From the NCBI RefSeq assembly GCF_040659735.1, contig NZ_JBFANZ010000024.1:1-64000 (forward strand): DNA of 64,000 nt, in the 5' to 3' direction. The translations under genes were made by a program, and so were the position numbers. Source of the stretch: Micromonospora_I sp040659735 (lineage in GTDB: Bacteria; Actinomycetota; Actinomycetes; Mycobacteriales; Micromonosporaceae). Each line of letters opens with the position of its first letter. The stretch's first letter is position 1. Of this stretch, positions 16,376-24,656 are shown one piece after another. Under the pieces are notes generated by a model. That model saw nothing but the letters and a program-made list of their open reading frames with translations. It did no database searches and had not been told where the DNA came from.

Positions 16376-17578
16376 ATGACGAACGTGTTGGGAGTCTGGC
16401 CGGAAAACCCGCACCAGTCGCAGGTCCTCCGTCTGCTCCGCGACGACGGAGCGGCCTCCCGCGCCGAGCTCGGGGACGCCGTCGGACTCTCCCGCTCCAA
16501 GGTGGCGACCGAGCTGGACCGGCTGCTGGAGCGCGGCCTCATCGAGACGGTCGGCCCCGCCGCATCGCGGGGCGGGCGACGCTCCTCGATCGTCCGGATC
16601 GCCGCCGCGACACGGTTTCTCAGCGTCAACATCGGCGCCACCACCATCGACCTCGCGGTCACCGACGGCGAGCTGCGCGTGCTGTCGCGGGTGACCGAAC
16701 ACACCGAGCTGCGTCAGGGACCGACCACGGTGATCGGCCAGGCGCTCGAGCTGATCAACAAGGTCCGCGCGGATTCGGGCACCACCCGGTTCACCGGCGC
16801 CGGCATCGGCATCCCCGGCCCGGTCAGCTTCCGCGAGGGCGTGCCGGTCTCACCGCCCTTCATGCCCGGCTGGCACCGCTTTCCCGTACGCGAAATGTTC
16901 AGCACCGAGCTCGGCTGCCCCGTCCTGGTCGACAATGACGTCAACATCATGGCGCTCGGCGAGAAGCACGCCGGCATCGCCAAGTCCTTCGACGACTTCC
17001 TCTTCGTCAAGATCGGTGCCGGCATCGGCGCCGGCATCGTCGTCGGCGGCGCGGTCTACCGGGGCGCCAACGGCTGCGCCGGCGACATCGGGCACACGGC
17101 CGTCGACGCGAACGGCCCCGTCTGCGTCTGCGGCAACGTCGGCTGTCTGGAGGCGTACTTCGGTGGTGCGGCGCTCACCCGCGACGCCCTCGCCGCGGCC
17201 CGCACCGGCCGCTCCGACCACCTGGCCGATCAGCTCGCGCAGGCCGGCACGCTGAGCGCGGTCGACGTCGCGCACGCGGCCGCCGCCGGCGACCCGGTCG
17301 CGATCGGGATGGTGCGCGACGGCGGACGGCGGGTGGGGCAGGTGCTGGCCGGCCTGGTGAGCTTCTTCAACCCGGGCATGATCGTCATCGGTGGCGGGTT
17401 GGCCGGGATGGGGCACGCGCTGCTCGCCGAGATCCGCGGCGTGGTCTACCGCGCATCGCTGCCGCTGGCGACCGGCGACATGCCGATCGTGCTCTCCGAG
17501 ATGGGCGACCAGGCCGGACTCGTCGGCGCCACGCGCATGGTCAGCGACCACGTCTTCACCGCCAGCACCCCCACCTGA
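16376..17578 (+). CDS. ROK-family transcriptional regulator (paralogue)
   Basis: 400 residues. N-terminal winged helix (about 15-75; VLRLLRDDGAASRAELGDAV) and ROK domain with VNIGATTIDLAVTD, the zinc motif CVCGNVGCLEAYF and GGGLAGMGHALLAEI. It is very similar to the ROK regulator at 10464-11642 through the whole effector domain (both contain PGPVS, VPVSPP and VDNDVNIMA), so they arose by duplication. It is transcribed away from the ABC-2 exporter. ATG at 16376 has AGGAAA immediately upstream. Effector unknown. Confidence 0.9.
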   Translation: MTNVLGVWPENPHQSQVLRLLRDDGAASRAELGDAVGLSRSKVATELDRLLERGLIETVGPAASRGGRRSSIVRIAAATRFLSVNIGATTIDLAVTDGELRVLSRVTEHTELRQGPTTVIGQALELINKVRADSGTTRFTGAGIGIPGPVSFREGVPVSPPFMPGWHRFPVREMFSTELGCPVLVDNDVNIMALGEKHAGIAKSFDDFLFVKIGAGIGAGIVVGGAVYRGANGCAGDIGHTAVDANGPVCVCGNVGCLEAYFGGAALTRDALAAARTGRSDHLADQLAQAGTLSAVDVAHAAAAGDPVAIGMVRDGGRRVGQVLAGLVSFFNPGMIVIGGGLAGMGHALLAEIRGVVYRASLPLATGDMPIVLSEMGDQAGLVGATRMVSDHVFTASTPT

Positions 17579-17612
17579 CCCCGCCCCGGACGGTCCCTCT
17601 CTCCCTCTGTCT

Positions 17613-17694
17613 GTCGATCAAGGACGAATGCACACGGTTTGATCTCCGATCGTGTGCATACGTCCTTGATCGACGACGACTCCCTTGATCCACG
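17613..17694. repeat. palindromic intergenic repeat, copy 1 (with half-site tail)
   Basis: 24-base arms (17613-17636 and 17651-17674) pair with one mismatch around a 14-base centre containing TTTGATCTCCGATC. Six bases after the right arm a third, partial half-site (CCCTTGATCC) follows. It lies between the convergent ROK gene (ends 17578) and the gene ending at 17720, a position suited to a two-way terminator. Copies with the same arm sequence are at about 27.1, 51.1 and 61.9 kb. Confidence 0.9.
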
Positions 17695-17719
17695 GAGGCG
17701 CCGGGGGCGGGCGCGCGGG

Positions 17720-18250
17720 CTACAGCGTGGGGTCGGCCGTACCGCGGGCCTGGGCGACCAGCGCCGCGGTCAACTCCCGCGCCTCGGCCGAATCGCCGTC
17801 GGTCGCCGGGTCGTAGCGCACGGTCCAGCTCAGCCCGTCCACGCCGCTCACCCGCCTCCCCACGACCCGCACTCCGCCGGCGTCGAACTGGTGGTGCAGG
17901 CTGTACGCCACGGAGCCGGTCACCCGGGTCCGGACATGCTCCGGCACCTCGCCGGGGTCGGGCAGCCGGTAGGACTCCACCGCCCGGTCGGCGACGACGC
18001 GGTATCCGTCACGCTGCTCGACCGTCGCGGCCGGCGTGACCGCGAGTTCGGTGCCCGACCAGACCGCCTTGTGGATGTCGTGCCAGCCCAGTCGGGCGTC
18101 CCGTCCCGGCAGCCAGAGGCCCCGGTTGGTCACCACGAGAACGGCGTCGGAGTCGGCGAGGCTCGCCCAGGCGAGCACCCGCTCCTCACGGTCGAGCGCC
18201 GGACGACGGTCGGCCGGCAACTTCGGCCGGCGGCGGAACAGTGCGAACAC
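17720..18250 (-). CDS. conserved hypothetical protein next to dnaG
   Basis: 176 residues, no signal or membrane segment. It begins MFALFRRRPKLPADRRP, followed by a beta-rich body (EERVLAWASL, AVLVVTNRGLWLPG, RLGWHDIHKAVW) that looks like a small PH-like or PilZ-like barrel. I cannot name a family with confidence. The GTG start at 18248-18250 lies 2 bases from the dnaG stop with GGAGGG upstream, so it is co-transcribed with dnaG. Its function may be unrelated. Confidence 0.8.
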   Translation of the reverse strand: MFALFRRRPKLPADRRPALDREERVLAWASLADSDAVLVVTNRGLWLPGRDARLGWHDIHKAVWSGTELAVTPAATVEQRDGYRVVADRAVESYRLPDPGEVPEHVRTRVTGSVAYSLHHQFDAGGVRVVGRRVSGVDGLSWTVRYDPATDGDSAEARELTAALVAQARGTADPTL

Positions 18251-18252
18251 GT

Positions 18253-20127
18253 CTACAACCCTCCTGCGGCCTGCTCGCGCAGCGCCCGTGCGTGCTGTTC
18301 GAGGGAGAGCAGCTCACCGAAGAGGGCGAAGTACTCATCCTTGTGGGCCACCGGGTTGATCCGCTGCACCTTCGACTTCAGGTCGCGGATCCGCCCGGTC
18401 ACCGCGCCCCACTCGAGCCGGGCCAGCGTCACCGACACGTAGCGCGGGTCGGGCTCGCCGTCGAGCCGCAGCGGCTCCACGGCGAGTTCGCCGACGAGCG
18501 CCTTGGCGGCGAGGTCGGCGGCGGCGTCGCGAACCGCTTCGATCCAGACCGCGCCACCGGCCCCGACAGCCGCGCCGCCGGCCTCGGCGATCGCGACGCG
18601 GATCGCGCGGTGCAGCGGGTGGCGGTAGACCTCGGTGCCGAGCGCGTCGAACATCGGCCCGGCGAGCACGGGCAGCTGCAGGGCGAGCTTGAGCGCCTCG
18701 CGTTCGACCATCAGTTGCGGATTGTCCACGTCGGACTCGACCGGCGCGGGCCGGGCCGGAGCCTCGGTCGCCCCGGTGTTGCCCGCCTTGGGTGGCGCCG
18801 CGGCGGCGGCGAGCACGGCCCGCTGCACCGGCTCGATCTCCATGCCGAGATCGCCGGCGAGCTTGCGGACGTACTCCGGACGCTTTTCCCGGTCTTTGAT
18901 CTTCGCGACCAGCGGCGCCGCGCGGCGCATCGCCTCGACCCGGCCGTCGACGGTGTCCAGGTCGTAACGGTCCAGCACCTGGCGCAGCGCGAAGTCGACC
19001 AGCGGCTCCCGCCGGGCGACCAGGTCGCGGACCGCCATGTCCCCCTTGGCGAGCCGCAGGTCGCACGGGTCCATGTTGTCGGGGCTGACCGCGATGAAGG
19101 TGCGGCCGACGAAGCGCTGGTCGTCCTCGAACGCGCGCAACGCGGCCTTCTGGCCGGCGGCGTCCCCGTCGAAGGTGAAGATGACCTCCCCCGCGATCGC
19201 GTCGGTGTCCATCAGCAGGCGGCGCAGCACCGAGATGTGGTCGGCGCCGAAGGCGGTGCCACAGGTCGCCACGGCGGTCGGCACCCCGGCGAGGTGGCAG
19301 GCCATTACGTCGGTGTAACCCTCGACGATCACCGCCCGCCCCTGCTTGGCGATCTCCCGCTTGGCCTGGTCGATGCCGTAGAGGACGTGCGACTTCTTGT
19401 AGATCGGCGTCTCGGGGGTGTTGAGGTATTTCGGCCCGTCGTCATCGTCGAAGAGTTTGCGGGCGCCGAAGCCGATCACGTCACCGGAGATCTCCCGGAT
19501 CGGCCAGAGCAGCCGGCGACGGAAGCGGTCGATCAGCGAACCCGAGCGCGCCTCCCGGGACAGCCCGGCCGTGATCAGCTCCTGACTGGTGAAGCCCTTC
19601 TGCCGCAGGTGCTTGGTGAGCGGGTCCCAGGCGTCCGGCGCGAACCCGCAGCCGTAGCGCTCGGCGGCGGCCTTGTCGAAACCGCGCTGGGCGAGGAACT
19701 CGCGGGCCGGGCGCGCCCCGGCCGTGCCGAGCTGGCCGGTGTAGAACTCGACGGCCGCGGCGTGCGCGGCGACCAGGCGCTGCTTCTGGCCGGGCTGCTG
19801 GCGTACGGGCGCCGGACCGGCCTCGATGTAGCGCAGCTGGATGCCGGACCGGTCGGCGAGGCGCTCGACCGACTCGATGAACGTCAGGTGCTCGGCGTCC
19901 ATGAGGAACTTGATCGCGTCCCCACCGGCTCCGCAGCCGTGGCAAAAGTAGACATTTCGGCCGGGAGCGACCGTGAACGACGGCGTCTTCTCGTCGTGGA
20001 ACGGGCAGAGCCCCTTCATGTTGCCGCCACCGGCCGACTTGAGGGTGACGCTCTCGGAGATGATGTCGGCGATGGAGGTGCGTTCACGCACCAGCGCGAT
20101 GTCCTCGTCCCGGATTCGACCAGCCAT
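18253..20127 (-). CDS. dnaG: DNA primase DnaG
   Basis: 624 residues, normal length. The N-terminal CHC2 zinc-binding domain has Cys41, His44, Cys62 and Cys65 (CPFH, then CHGC). The catalytic Toprim core contains EGYTDVMA and FDGDAAGQKA. The C-terminal helicase-binding region (about 450-624) is divergent, as usual. It makes the RNA primers for replication on the lagging strand. ATG start at 20125-20127. In mycobacteria and streptomycetes dgt lies immediately upstream; here an accessory block of 4.5 kb separates them. Confidence 0.96.
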   Translation of the reverse strand: MAGRIRDEDIALVRERTSIADIISESVTLKSAGGGNMKGLCPFHDEKTPSFTVAPGRNVYFCHGCGAGGDAIKFLMDAEHLTFIESVERLADRSGIQLRYIEAGPAPVRQQPGQKQRLVAAHAAAVEFYTGQLGTAGARPAREFLAQRGFDKAAAERYGCGFAPDAWDPLTKHLRQKGFTSQELITAGLSREARSGSLIDRFRRRLLWPIREISGDVIGFGARKLFDDDDGPKYLNTPETPIYKKSHVLYGIDQAKREIAKQGRAVIVEGYTDVMACHLAGVPTAVATCGTAFGADHISVLRRLLMDTDAIAGEVIFTFDGDAAGQKAALRAFEDDQRFVGRTFIAVSPDNMDPCDLRLAKGDMAVRDLVARREPLVDFALRQVLDRYDLDTVDGRVEAMRRAAPLVAKIKDREKRPEYVRKLAGDLGMEIEPVQRAVLAAAAAPPKAGNTGATEAPARPAPVESDVDNPQLMVEREALKLALQLPVLAGPMFDALGTEVYRHPLHRAIRVAIAEAGGAAVGAGGAVWIEAVRDAAADLAAKALVGELAVEPLRLDGEPDPRYVSVTLARLEWGAVTGRIRDLKSKVQRINPVAHKDEYFALFGELLSLEQHARALREQAAGGL

Positions 20128-20265
20128 GCGCCGCCGCTCACCCCCTTCTCTCCGGGGTACATCCTGCCCTGCCTATCCGATCATGACTGGTAGGGGTTGA
20201 CGGACGCAGCGCACGTCACGTCGGCCCGCGCTCCCGTTGGCCCCCTGCGCCCGCACGGGCATCGA

Positions 20266-20298
20266 TAGAATCACCTGCCCCCACCCCGTGACGGAGGA
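20266..20298 (+). promoter_or_regulatory. -10-like element and ribosome binding site of the Scr1-type gene
   Basis: TAGAAT at 20266-20271 fits a -10 hexamer. No -35 with good spacing is visible. GGAGG at 20294-20298 lies 5 bases before the ATG at 20304 and decides the start. Confidence 0.35.
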
Positions 20299-20303
20299 CC
20301 GGC

Positions 20304-21215
20304 ATGGCCAGCCCCCTGGTACGCCGCAAGCGGCTCGCGGCCGAGCTGCGCGCCCTGCGCGAGGCGGCCGGCCTGACGCACGAGCAGCTCGGTAAGCAGG
20401 TGGGGATGCACCGACTGAAGATCAGTCGGCTGGAGACGGCGACCACCCGCCCGAGTGTGCCGGACGTGATGAAGCTCCTCGACGCGCTCGGCGTGACCGG
20501 CGAGCGCTGGCACGCACTGATCGCGGTGGCCCGTGACGGCGGCGAGCGCGGCTGGTGGGAGGAGTACGGCACCGATATGGGGGTCCGCCAGCAGCTCTAC
20601 GCCGATCTGGAGGCCGGCGCGGCGACCATCCGCGAATACCAGACGGTCGTCGTGCCCGGCCTGCTCCAGCTGCCGGAATACATCCGGGTGCGGGCCGAAC
20701 AGACCGTACGCAAGGGCGAGCCGATGCCCGCCGACCTCAGCCGGGCGGTGGAGGCGCGCGGCGCGCGACAGCGAATGCTGCGGCGACCGGACGGGCCCAG
20801 CTACGAGGTGGTGCTGGAGGAGCTGGCGGTACGCCGACTCGGCGCGCCGCCCGAGGTGACCGCGGCCCAGCTGCGCCACCTGGTCACTCTGGCGGGCGAG
20901 CCCGCGGCGAGGACGACCGTACGGGTGCTCCCGATCGAGGTCGCGCTCCCCGGTTACGTGCAGCCGCGAACACCCTTCTCGCTCTACGCCTACCCCGACC
21001 ACGACGATCCCGTCGTGGTGGCGGTCGACACCGAGACCACCGATCTGATCCTCACCGCCCAGGGCGAGGTCGAACCTTATCTCCGGCTGTACGATCAGCT
21101 TCGCGAGGCCGCGCTGCCAGCCGGGGAGAGCCTCGCGTTCCTCACCGAGGCGGCCGACCGGATAGCCGCACGAGGCTCCGCCACGGCGACGGCACGACGC
21201 GCAGGAAAGAGATGA
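20304..21215 (+). CDS. helix-turn-helix regulator, Scr1 family
   Basis: 303 residues. An XRE-type HTH at about 10-70 (LRALREAAGLTHEQLGKQVG, then KISRLE) is followed by the large DUF5753 domain found in Scr1-type actinobacterial regulators. It is paired with a DUF397 protein 7 bases downstream, the usual arrangement. In streptomycetes such pairs act like a regulator with a small antagonist and affect development or antibiotic production. The target genes here are unknown. Confidence 0.92.
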   Translation: MASPLVRRKRLAAELRALREAAGLTHEQLGKQVGMHRLKISRLETATTRPSVPDVMKLLDALGVTGERWHALIAVARDGGERGWWEEYGTDMGVRQQLYADLEAGAATIREYQTVVVPGLLQLPEYIRVRAEQTVRKGEPMPADLSRAVEARGARQRMLRRPDGPSYEVVLEELAVRRLGAPPEVTAAQLRHLVTLAGEPAARTTVRVLPIEVALPGYVQPRTPFSLYAYPDHDDPVVVAVDTETTDLILTAQGEVEPYLRLYDQLREAALPAGESLAFLTEAADRIAARGSATATARRAGKR

Positions 21216-21222
21216 ACGCGCG

Positions 21223-21426
21223 ATGACTCAGCGGGTGTTCCACGGTTGGATCAAGTCGAGCCGCAGCAATGGCGGCAACGACAACTGCGTCGAGGTCGCG
21301 GTCGCGACGGATGGTTCAGCCGTTGGCGTGCGTGACTCGAAGGACCCGACCGGGCCGCTTCTCGTCTTCACGCCGATGGCGTGGTCGGCGTACCTGGACC
21401 GATTGCGCGCCGGGAATCGGCGCTGA
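21223..21426 (+). CDS. DUF397 domain protein (Scr2-like partner)
   Basis: 67 residues, the family's normal size. The hallmark pattern WIKSSRSNGGNDNCVEVA, then VGVRDSKDPTGPLLVFT and a final AWSAYLDRL, is complete. It is cytoplasmic, with no signal. The start lies 7 bases after the upstream HTH gene stop. DUF397 proteins bind the matching Scr1-type regulator; that partnership is inferred from family and adjacency. Confidence 0.92.
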   Translation: MTQRVFHGWIKSSRSNGGNDNCVEVAVATDGSAVGVRDSKDPTGPLLVFTPMAWSAYLDRLRAGNRR

Positions 21427-21642
21427 CCGGCCCGCCACAGACATTCATCGCGGTCTTGTTCTCGCCCGCTCTGCGCGCAATACTGTGTGGGTCGGGTCCA
21501 TGAACTGTTCACTACTGAGTGACTCTCGCTAATCCAGAGCAGATCATCAACTCACCGGAGTCCGTGGCACCCGCTCATGAAGCGACACCGGATGGCCCGG
21601 CCCCCCGCGCCCTCGTCGCCACTGCGCCCGCAGGAGCATCGA

Positions 21643-21942
21643 ATGCCCGTACCGCAGTTCTGCGCCATCGACGACCTCGAGGTCGTCGCCCTCGCCGACG
21701 CACCCCGGCTCTGCGCGCTCTACCGCCACCCCGAGCCTGCCGACCAGGACGACCTGCCGCCGGGGGTTGCCGGCTGGGTGCTCGCCTGGCCGGACGGCTC
21801 CGCCCTCACGGTGCTCACCGAGGGGGACCGTCCGCAGATCATCTCGGCTCCATTGTCCAGCGTGGAGCGTCGATGGTCCGCCCTGCTCTGCGCGGATCTG
21901 GTGGCAATCGCCCACCACTCGGGGGGATCGCCGGCGAGGTGA
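21643..21942 (+). CDS. small hypothetical protein downstream of the Scr1/DUF397 pair
   Basis: 99 residues starting MPVPQFCAIDDLEVVAL. I chose the ATG at 21643 because AGGAG lies 6 bases upstream; the open frame extends to 21577 without such a site. It has acidic and hydrophobic alternation, no signal peptide and a likely mixed alpha/beta fold. No family is recognised. It lies 216 bases after the DUF397 gene and ends 15 bases before the convergent SRPBCC gene. Confidence 0.6.
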   Translation: MPVPQFCAIDDLEVVALADAPRLCALYRHPEPADQDDLPPGVAGWVLAWPDGSALTVLTEGDRPQIISAPLSSVERRWSALLCADLVAIAHHSGGSPAR

Positions 21943-21957
21943 CGACACCGGCGTGGG

Positions 21958-22536
21958 TTAGGGCGTCTGCCTGGCGGCGATGACCGCGCTCCAGGCGTCG
22001 CTGATCCGGACGGAGAGCTGACCGGCGGCCATCAGGTCCTCGGGCGAGGCGCTCGCGATCCAGTCCGCCGCCCTGCCCTCGGGCAGCTTGCCGGCCAGGT
22101 AGTCGCCGAGTGCGGTCAGGCCCATCTCCCATCCCGCGCCCAGCCCCCACATCTCCGGCGAGGCGTTGGGGATGATCTCGGCGGGCACCGGGGAGTGCTC
22201 CAGCTCCAGGACGGTCGTGTCGCCCTTCGGCGTCAGGAGCAGCCGGACATCGCTGGTCCCCCCGCCGAACTCCCACGTCACCGCGATCTCACGCGGCTTG
22301 TCGCAGCGGACGATCTCGCCGCTGGCGTTGCCCTCCAGGCTGTACCGACCGCCGACGCGCAGGTCTCCGGTGATCGGCAGGAACCAGCGCACCAGCCGCT
22401 CGGGGTCGGTCAGGGCGTCCCAGACGTCCTCGGCAGTGGCGTCGTAGCTGCGGCGGATCAGCAGCGTGTTGAGGCCGGTGTGGTGGCTGCGCAGTTCGCG
22501 ATCGGTGTCGCTGACGGGGTCGAACGTGCCGGTCAT
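21958..22536 (-). CDS. SRPBCC/AHSA1-type protein
   Basis: 192 residues of the START-like Aha1 fold. It shows the typical opening IRRSYDATAEDVWDALTDPERLVRWFLP, abbreviated here to the motif DVWDALTDPERLVRWF, and WEFGGGTSDVRLLLTP. It forms an ArsR-SRPBCC pair with the preceding gene (4-bp ATGA overlap), a common actinobacterial two-gene unit whose SRPBCC member binds a small hydrophobic ligand. The ligand is unknown. Confidence 0.88.
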   Translation of the reverse strand: MTGTFDPVSDTDRELRSHHTGLNTLLIRRSYDATAEDVWDALTDPERLVRWFLPITGDLRVGGRYSLEGNASGEIVRCDKPREIAVTWEFGGGTSDVRLLLTPKGDTTVLELEHSPVPAEIIPNASPEMWGLGAGWEMGLTALGDYLAGKLPEGRAADWIASASPEDLMAAGQLSVRISDAWSAVIAARQTP

Positions 22537-22907
22537 GATTTTTCCTCGCCTTCAGGGGAATCTGCTGCCCGCTGTTCGCGGAGTCGACGCCCGCGTTTGC
22601 CGCGCGCCAGCTCGGTCGCCAACGCGTCCAGATGCGGCGTCCAGAAGCGCCGGAAGTGCTCCAACCACACGTCGGCCTCGCGCAGCGGTTCGGGATCGAC
22701 GGCGTAGAGCCGCCGCGCCCCCTCGGCGCGGACCCGCGCGAAGCCGTTCTCCCGGAGCACCTTCAGATGCTGGGAGACCGCCGGCTGGCTGATGCCGAAC
22801 TCTTCCTGCACGACCGCGCCGACGTCTCCGGCGGCCCGTTCGCCGTCGGCGAGCAACTCCAGGATGCGGCGCCGGACCGGGTCGCCGAGGATGTCGAACG
22901 CGCGCAC
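22533..22907 (-). CDS. ArsR-family transcriptional repressor
   Basis: 124 residues. The winged helix at about 5-90 (MRAFDILGDPVRRRILELLA; QPAVSQHLKVLRENGFARV) is typical. It lacks the paired cysteines of metal-sensing ArsR proteins, so it belongs to the SdpR-like metal-independent class associated with SRPBCC proteins. GTG start at 22905-22907. A perfect 12-bp palindrome 21 bases upstream is a likely auto-operator. Confidence 0.9.
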   Translation of the reverse strand: MRAFDILGDPVRRRILELLADGERAAGDVGAVVQEEFGISQPAVSQHLKVLRENGFARVRAEGARRLYAVDPEPLREADVWLEHFRRFWTPHLDALATELARGKRGRRLREQRAADSPEGEEKS

Positions 22908-22928
22908 GGGGAGAGATTATCAGCTCAG

Positions 22929-22940
22929 GCTTATATAAGC
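22929..22940. promoter_or_regulatory. ArsR-type operator palindrome
   Basis: GCTTATATAAGC is a perfect 12-bp palindrome in an AT-rich island between the divergent ArsR-SRPBCC operon and the VOC gene. Its size and position fit an ArsR-family operator that could control both directions. Confidence 0.6.
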
Positions 22941-22979
22941 TAATCATGATGGGATTCCCGGCACCGCTAGGCTGGCGAG

Positions 22980-23327
22980 ATGTCCGACGCGCCTTTCCAC
23001 AAGGTCGACACCGTCTTCGTCAAGGTCACCGACCTCGCCGCGGCCGCCCGCTGGTATACCGAGACGCTCGGCTGGCCGGAGCTCTTCCACACCGAACACA
23101 TCTTCGTGCTGCGCGCGCCGGACGGGCCGCCACTCACCCTGCTCGGGCCAGCGGCGACCGAGTGGTCGGGGTTCAACTTCTACGCCGCCGACGCCGAGGC
23201 GGCGCACGCCTGGTTGGCCGAGCGGGATGTCGAGGTGGGCCCGGTGGAGCGCGCGCCGGATCAGCCGGTCACCTGGTTCTGGTTCCGCGACCCCGACGGC
23301 AACCGCCTCGAAGTCTGCTCCTACTGA
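22980..23327 (+). CDS. VOC-family (glyoxalase/bleomycin-resistance fold) protein
   Basis: 115 residues with the two beta-alpha-beta-beta-beta modules of the vicinal oxygen chelate fold: DTVFVKVTDLAAAARWYTET, then FWFRDPDGNRLEVCSY at the end. It could be a small-molecule isomerase, lyase or binding protein. ATG at 22980. It is divergent from the ArsR gene and shares its operator region, then is followed by a NUDIX gene 20 bases downstream. Confidence 0.85.
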   Translation: MSDAPFHKVDTVFVKVTDLAAAARWYTETLGWPELFHTEHIFVLRAPDGPPLTLLGPAATEWSGFNFYAADAEAAHAWLAERDVEVGPVERAPDQPVTWFWFRDPDGNRLEVCSY

Positions 23328-23347
23328 TACGAAGGGGTCCTACTGAC

Positions 23348-23767
23348 ATGGCGGGTCCCACCGGTACGCAGGGCTTGATCGACAAGGTGGCGTGGCTGCG
23401 GGTCGAGGACGGGCGGATCCTGAGCACCCGCTCCCACGGCAAGGACGTCTACTACCTCCCCGGCGGCAAGCGCGAGCCCGGCGAGAGCGACGTGCAGACC
23501 CTGGTCCGGGAGGTCGCGGAGGAGCTGACCGTCACGATCATGCCGGAGACCGTCACCCCCGCCGGCACCTTCGAGGCACAGGCGCACGGCCAGCCGGCCG
23601 GGGTGCGCGTCCGGATGAGCTGCTACACCGGCGACTACGTCGGCGCGCTGGCCCCGAGCTCCGAGATCGCCGAGCTGGCCTGGCTGACGTACGCCGATCG
23701 CGAGCGCGTCTCCCCCGTCGACCAACTCATCTTCGACGAGCTGCACGCCGCCGGCGAGCTGCAGTGA
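23348..23767 (+). CDS. NUDIX hydrolase
   Basis: 139 residues. A complete NUDIX box runs from GKREPGE through REVAEEL, with the Gx5E and REVxEE acidic ligands for Mg. It hydrolyses a nucleoside-diphosphate-linked compound; the substrate cannot be deduced. ATG at 23348 follows the VOC stop by 20 bases, so the two are probably co-transcribed. A longer frame upstream overlaps the VOC gene and is not used. Confidence 0.88.
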   Translation: MAGPTGTQGLIDKVAWLRVEDGRILSTRSHGKDVYYLPGGKREPGESDVQTLVREVAEELTVTIMPETVTPAGTFEAQAHGQPAGVRVRMSCYTGDYVGALAPSSEIAELAWLTYADRERVSPVDQLIFDELHAAGELQ

Positions 23768-23900
23768 GGGTGACCCGGACTGAGGCCGCTGCGGTCGACC
23801 ACACGCGCCGCCGCCGTGCTCGCCCTCCTCGCCGTCGAGCCGACGCTAAATCGAACCGCAGCTCGCGCACCGGCCCGACCGCATCCACAGGCGAGGAGAG
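23768..23900. other. convergent intergenic gap
   Basis: 133 bases between the NUDIX stop and the methyltransferase stop. No hairpin is clear. A short frame reading LRPLRSTTRAAAVLALLA resembles the start of a secreted protein but has no start codon and ends quickly. Confidence 0.3.
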
Positions 23901-24644
23901 TCAAGCCGGTCGGCGCGCGATGAAAACAAGTTCACGGCCCGGTCGGTCCGGGGCATCTCGGACATCATCGACGATCAAGCCAGCTGAGACCAGCGAGTCG
24001 GCGATCTCGTCGCGAGTACGGAAACACAACGTGGAATCCGACGTCAGCACGGCACCGTCGCTCTCGAACACGAAGGTCCACCGGAAAGAGACAAGGTTGC
24101 CCCGAACGTCGGTCACGTCCACCCAGGTCTCGACGCCGCCGACGTTCGGGATGACGGCGCGGGTGAATGACTTCTCCCGGTTCCACTCGCGCCATGCCCT
24201 GCGCTCGGGCCGTCGGCTCTCGAACGCGAGCCGCCCTCCTGGTCGCAGCGCAGCGCGGGTGGCACGCAGTGTGGAGGTCCATTCCTCGTCCGTCAGAAAG
24301 ACCTGAGCGACATTCGCGGTCATCGTCGCGAGGTCCACCTGAAGCGGGGGAAGGGACGCGGCGTCTCCGTGCAGCCATTGGACCTTGTCCGCGCCGGGCT
24401 TCATGCGGGCCACGTCGAGCGAGGCGGCGGCGGGGTCGACCCCGATCACCGTCACTCCGCGGCTCGCCAGGAGACAGGCGAAGGTGCCGGTTCCGCAACC
24501 GATGTCCAGGACGGTCCGCGCCGTGAACTCGTCGACGAGCGCCGCGTAGAGGTCAAGGTCGGAGCGGTCGGCGTCCAATCGGTCGTAGATCTCGGCGAGC
24601 CGGCGTTGCGCGAAAATCGCGTCAGCGACAGCACTGGCCAACAC
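23901..24644 (-). CDS. class I SAM-dependent methyltransferase
   Basis: 247 residues. The SAM-binding motif I is VLDIGCGTGTFACLLA, followed by the acidic strand VIGVDPA and WLHGDAASLP. The closest pattern is the small-molecule Methyltransf_11/25 group. It starts 12 bases after the dgt stop and is likely read with it. GTG at 24642-24644 is next to GGGAGGAA; the following TTG codon has better spacing and may be the true start. Substrate unknown. Confidence 0.85.
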   Translation of the reverse strand: MLASAVADAIFAQRRLAEIYDRLDADRSDLDLYAALVDEFTARTVLDIGCGTGTFACLLASRGVTVIGVDPAAASLDVARMKPGADKVQWLHGDAASLPPLQVDLATMTANVAQVFLTDEEWTSTLRATRAALRPGGRLAFESRRPERRAWREWNREKSFTRAVIPNVGGVETWVDVTDVRGNLVSFRWTFVFESDGAVLTSDSTLCFRTRDEIADSLVSAGLIVDDVRDAPDRPGRELVFIARRPA

Positions 24645-24656
24645 TTCCTCCCGAGG

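Noticed and set aside
23779..23850. Possible remnant of a secreted protein reading LRPLRSTTRAAAVLALLA
   Set aside because: Resembles a signal peptide start but has no start codon (an in-frame stop precedes it) and ends soon after; too short to call a pseudogene.
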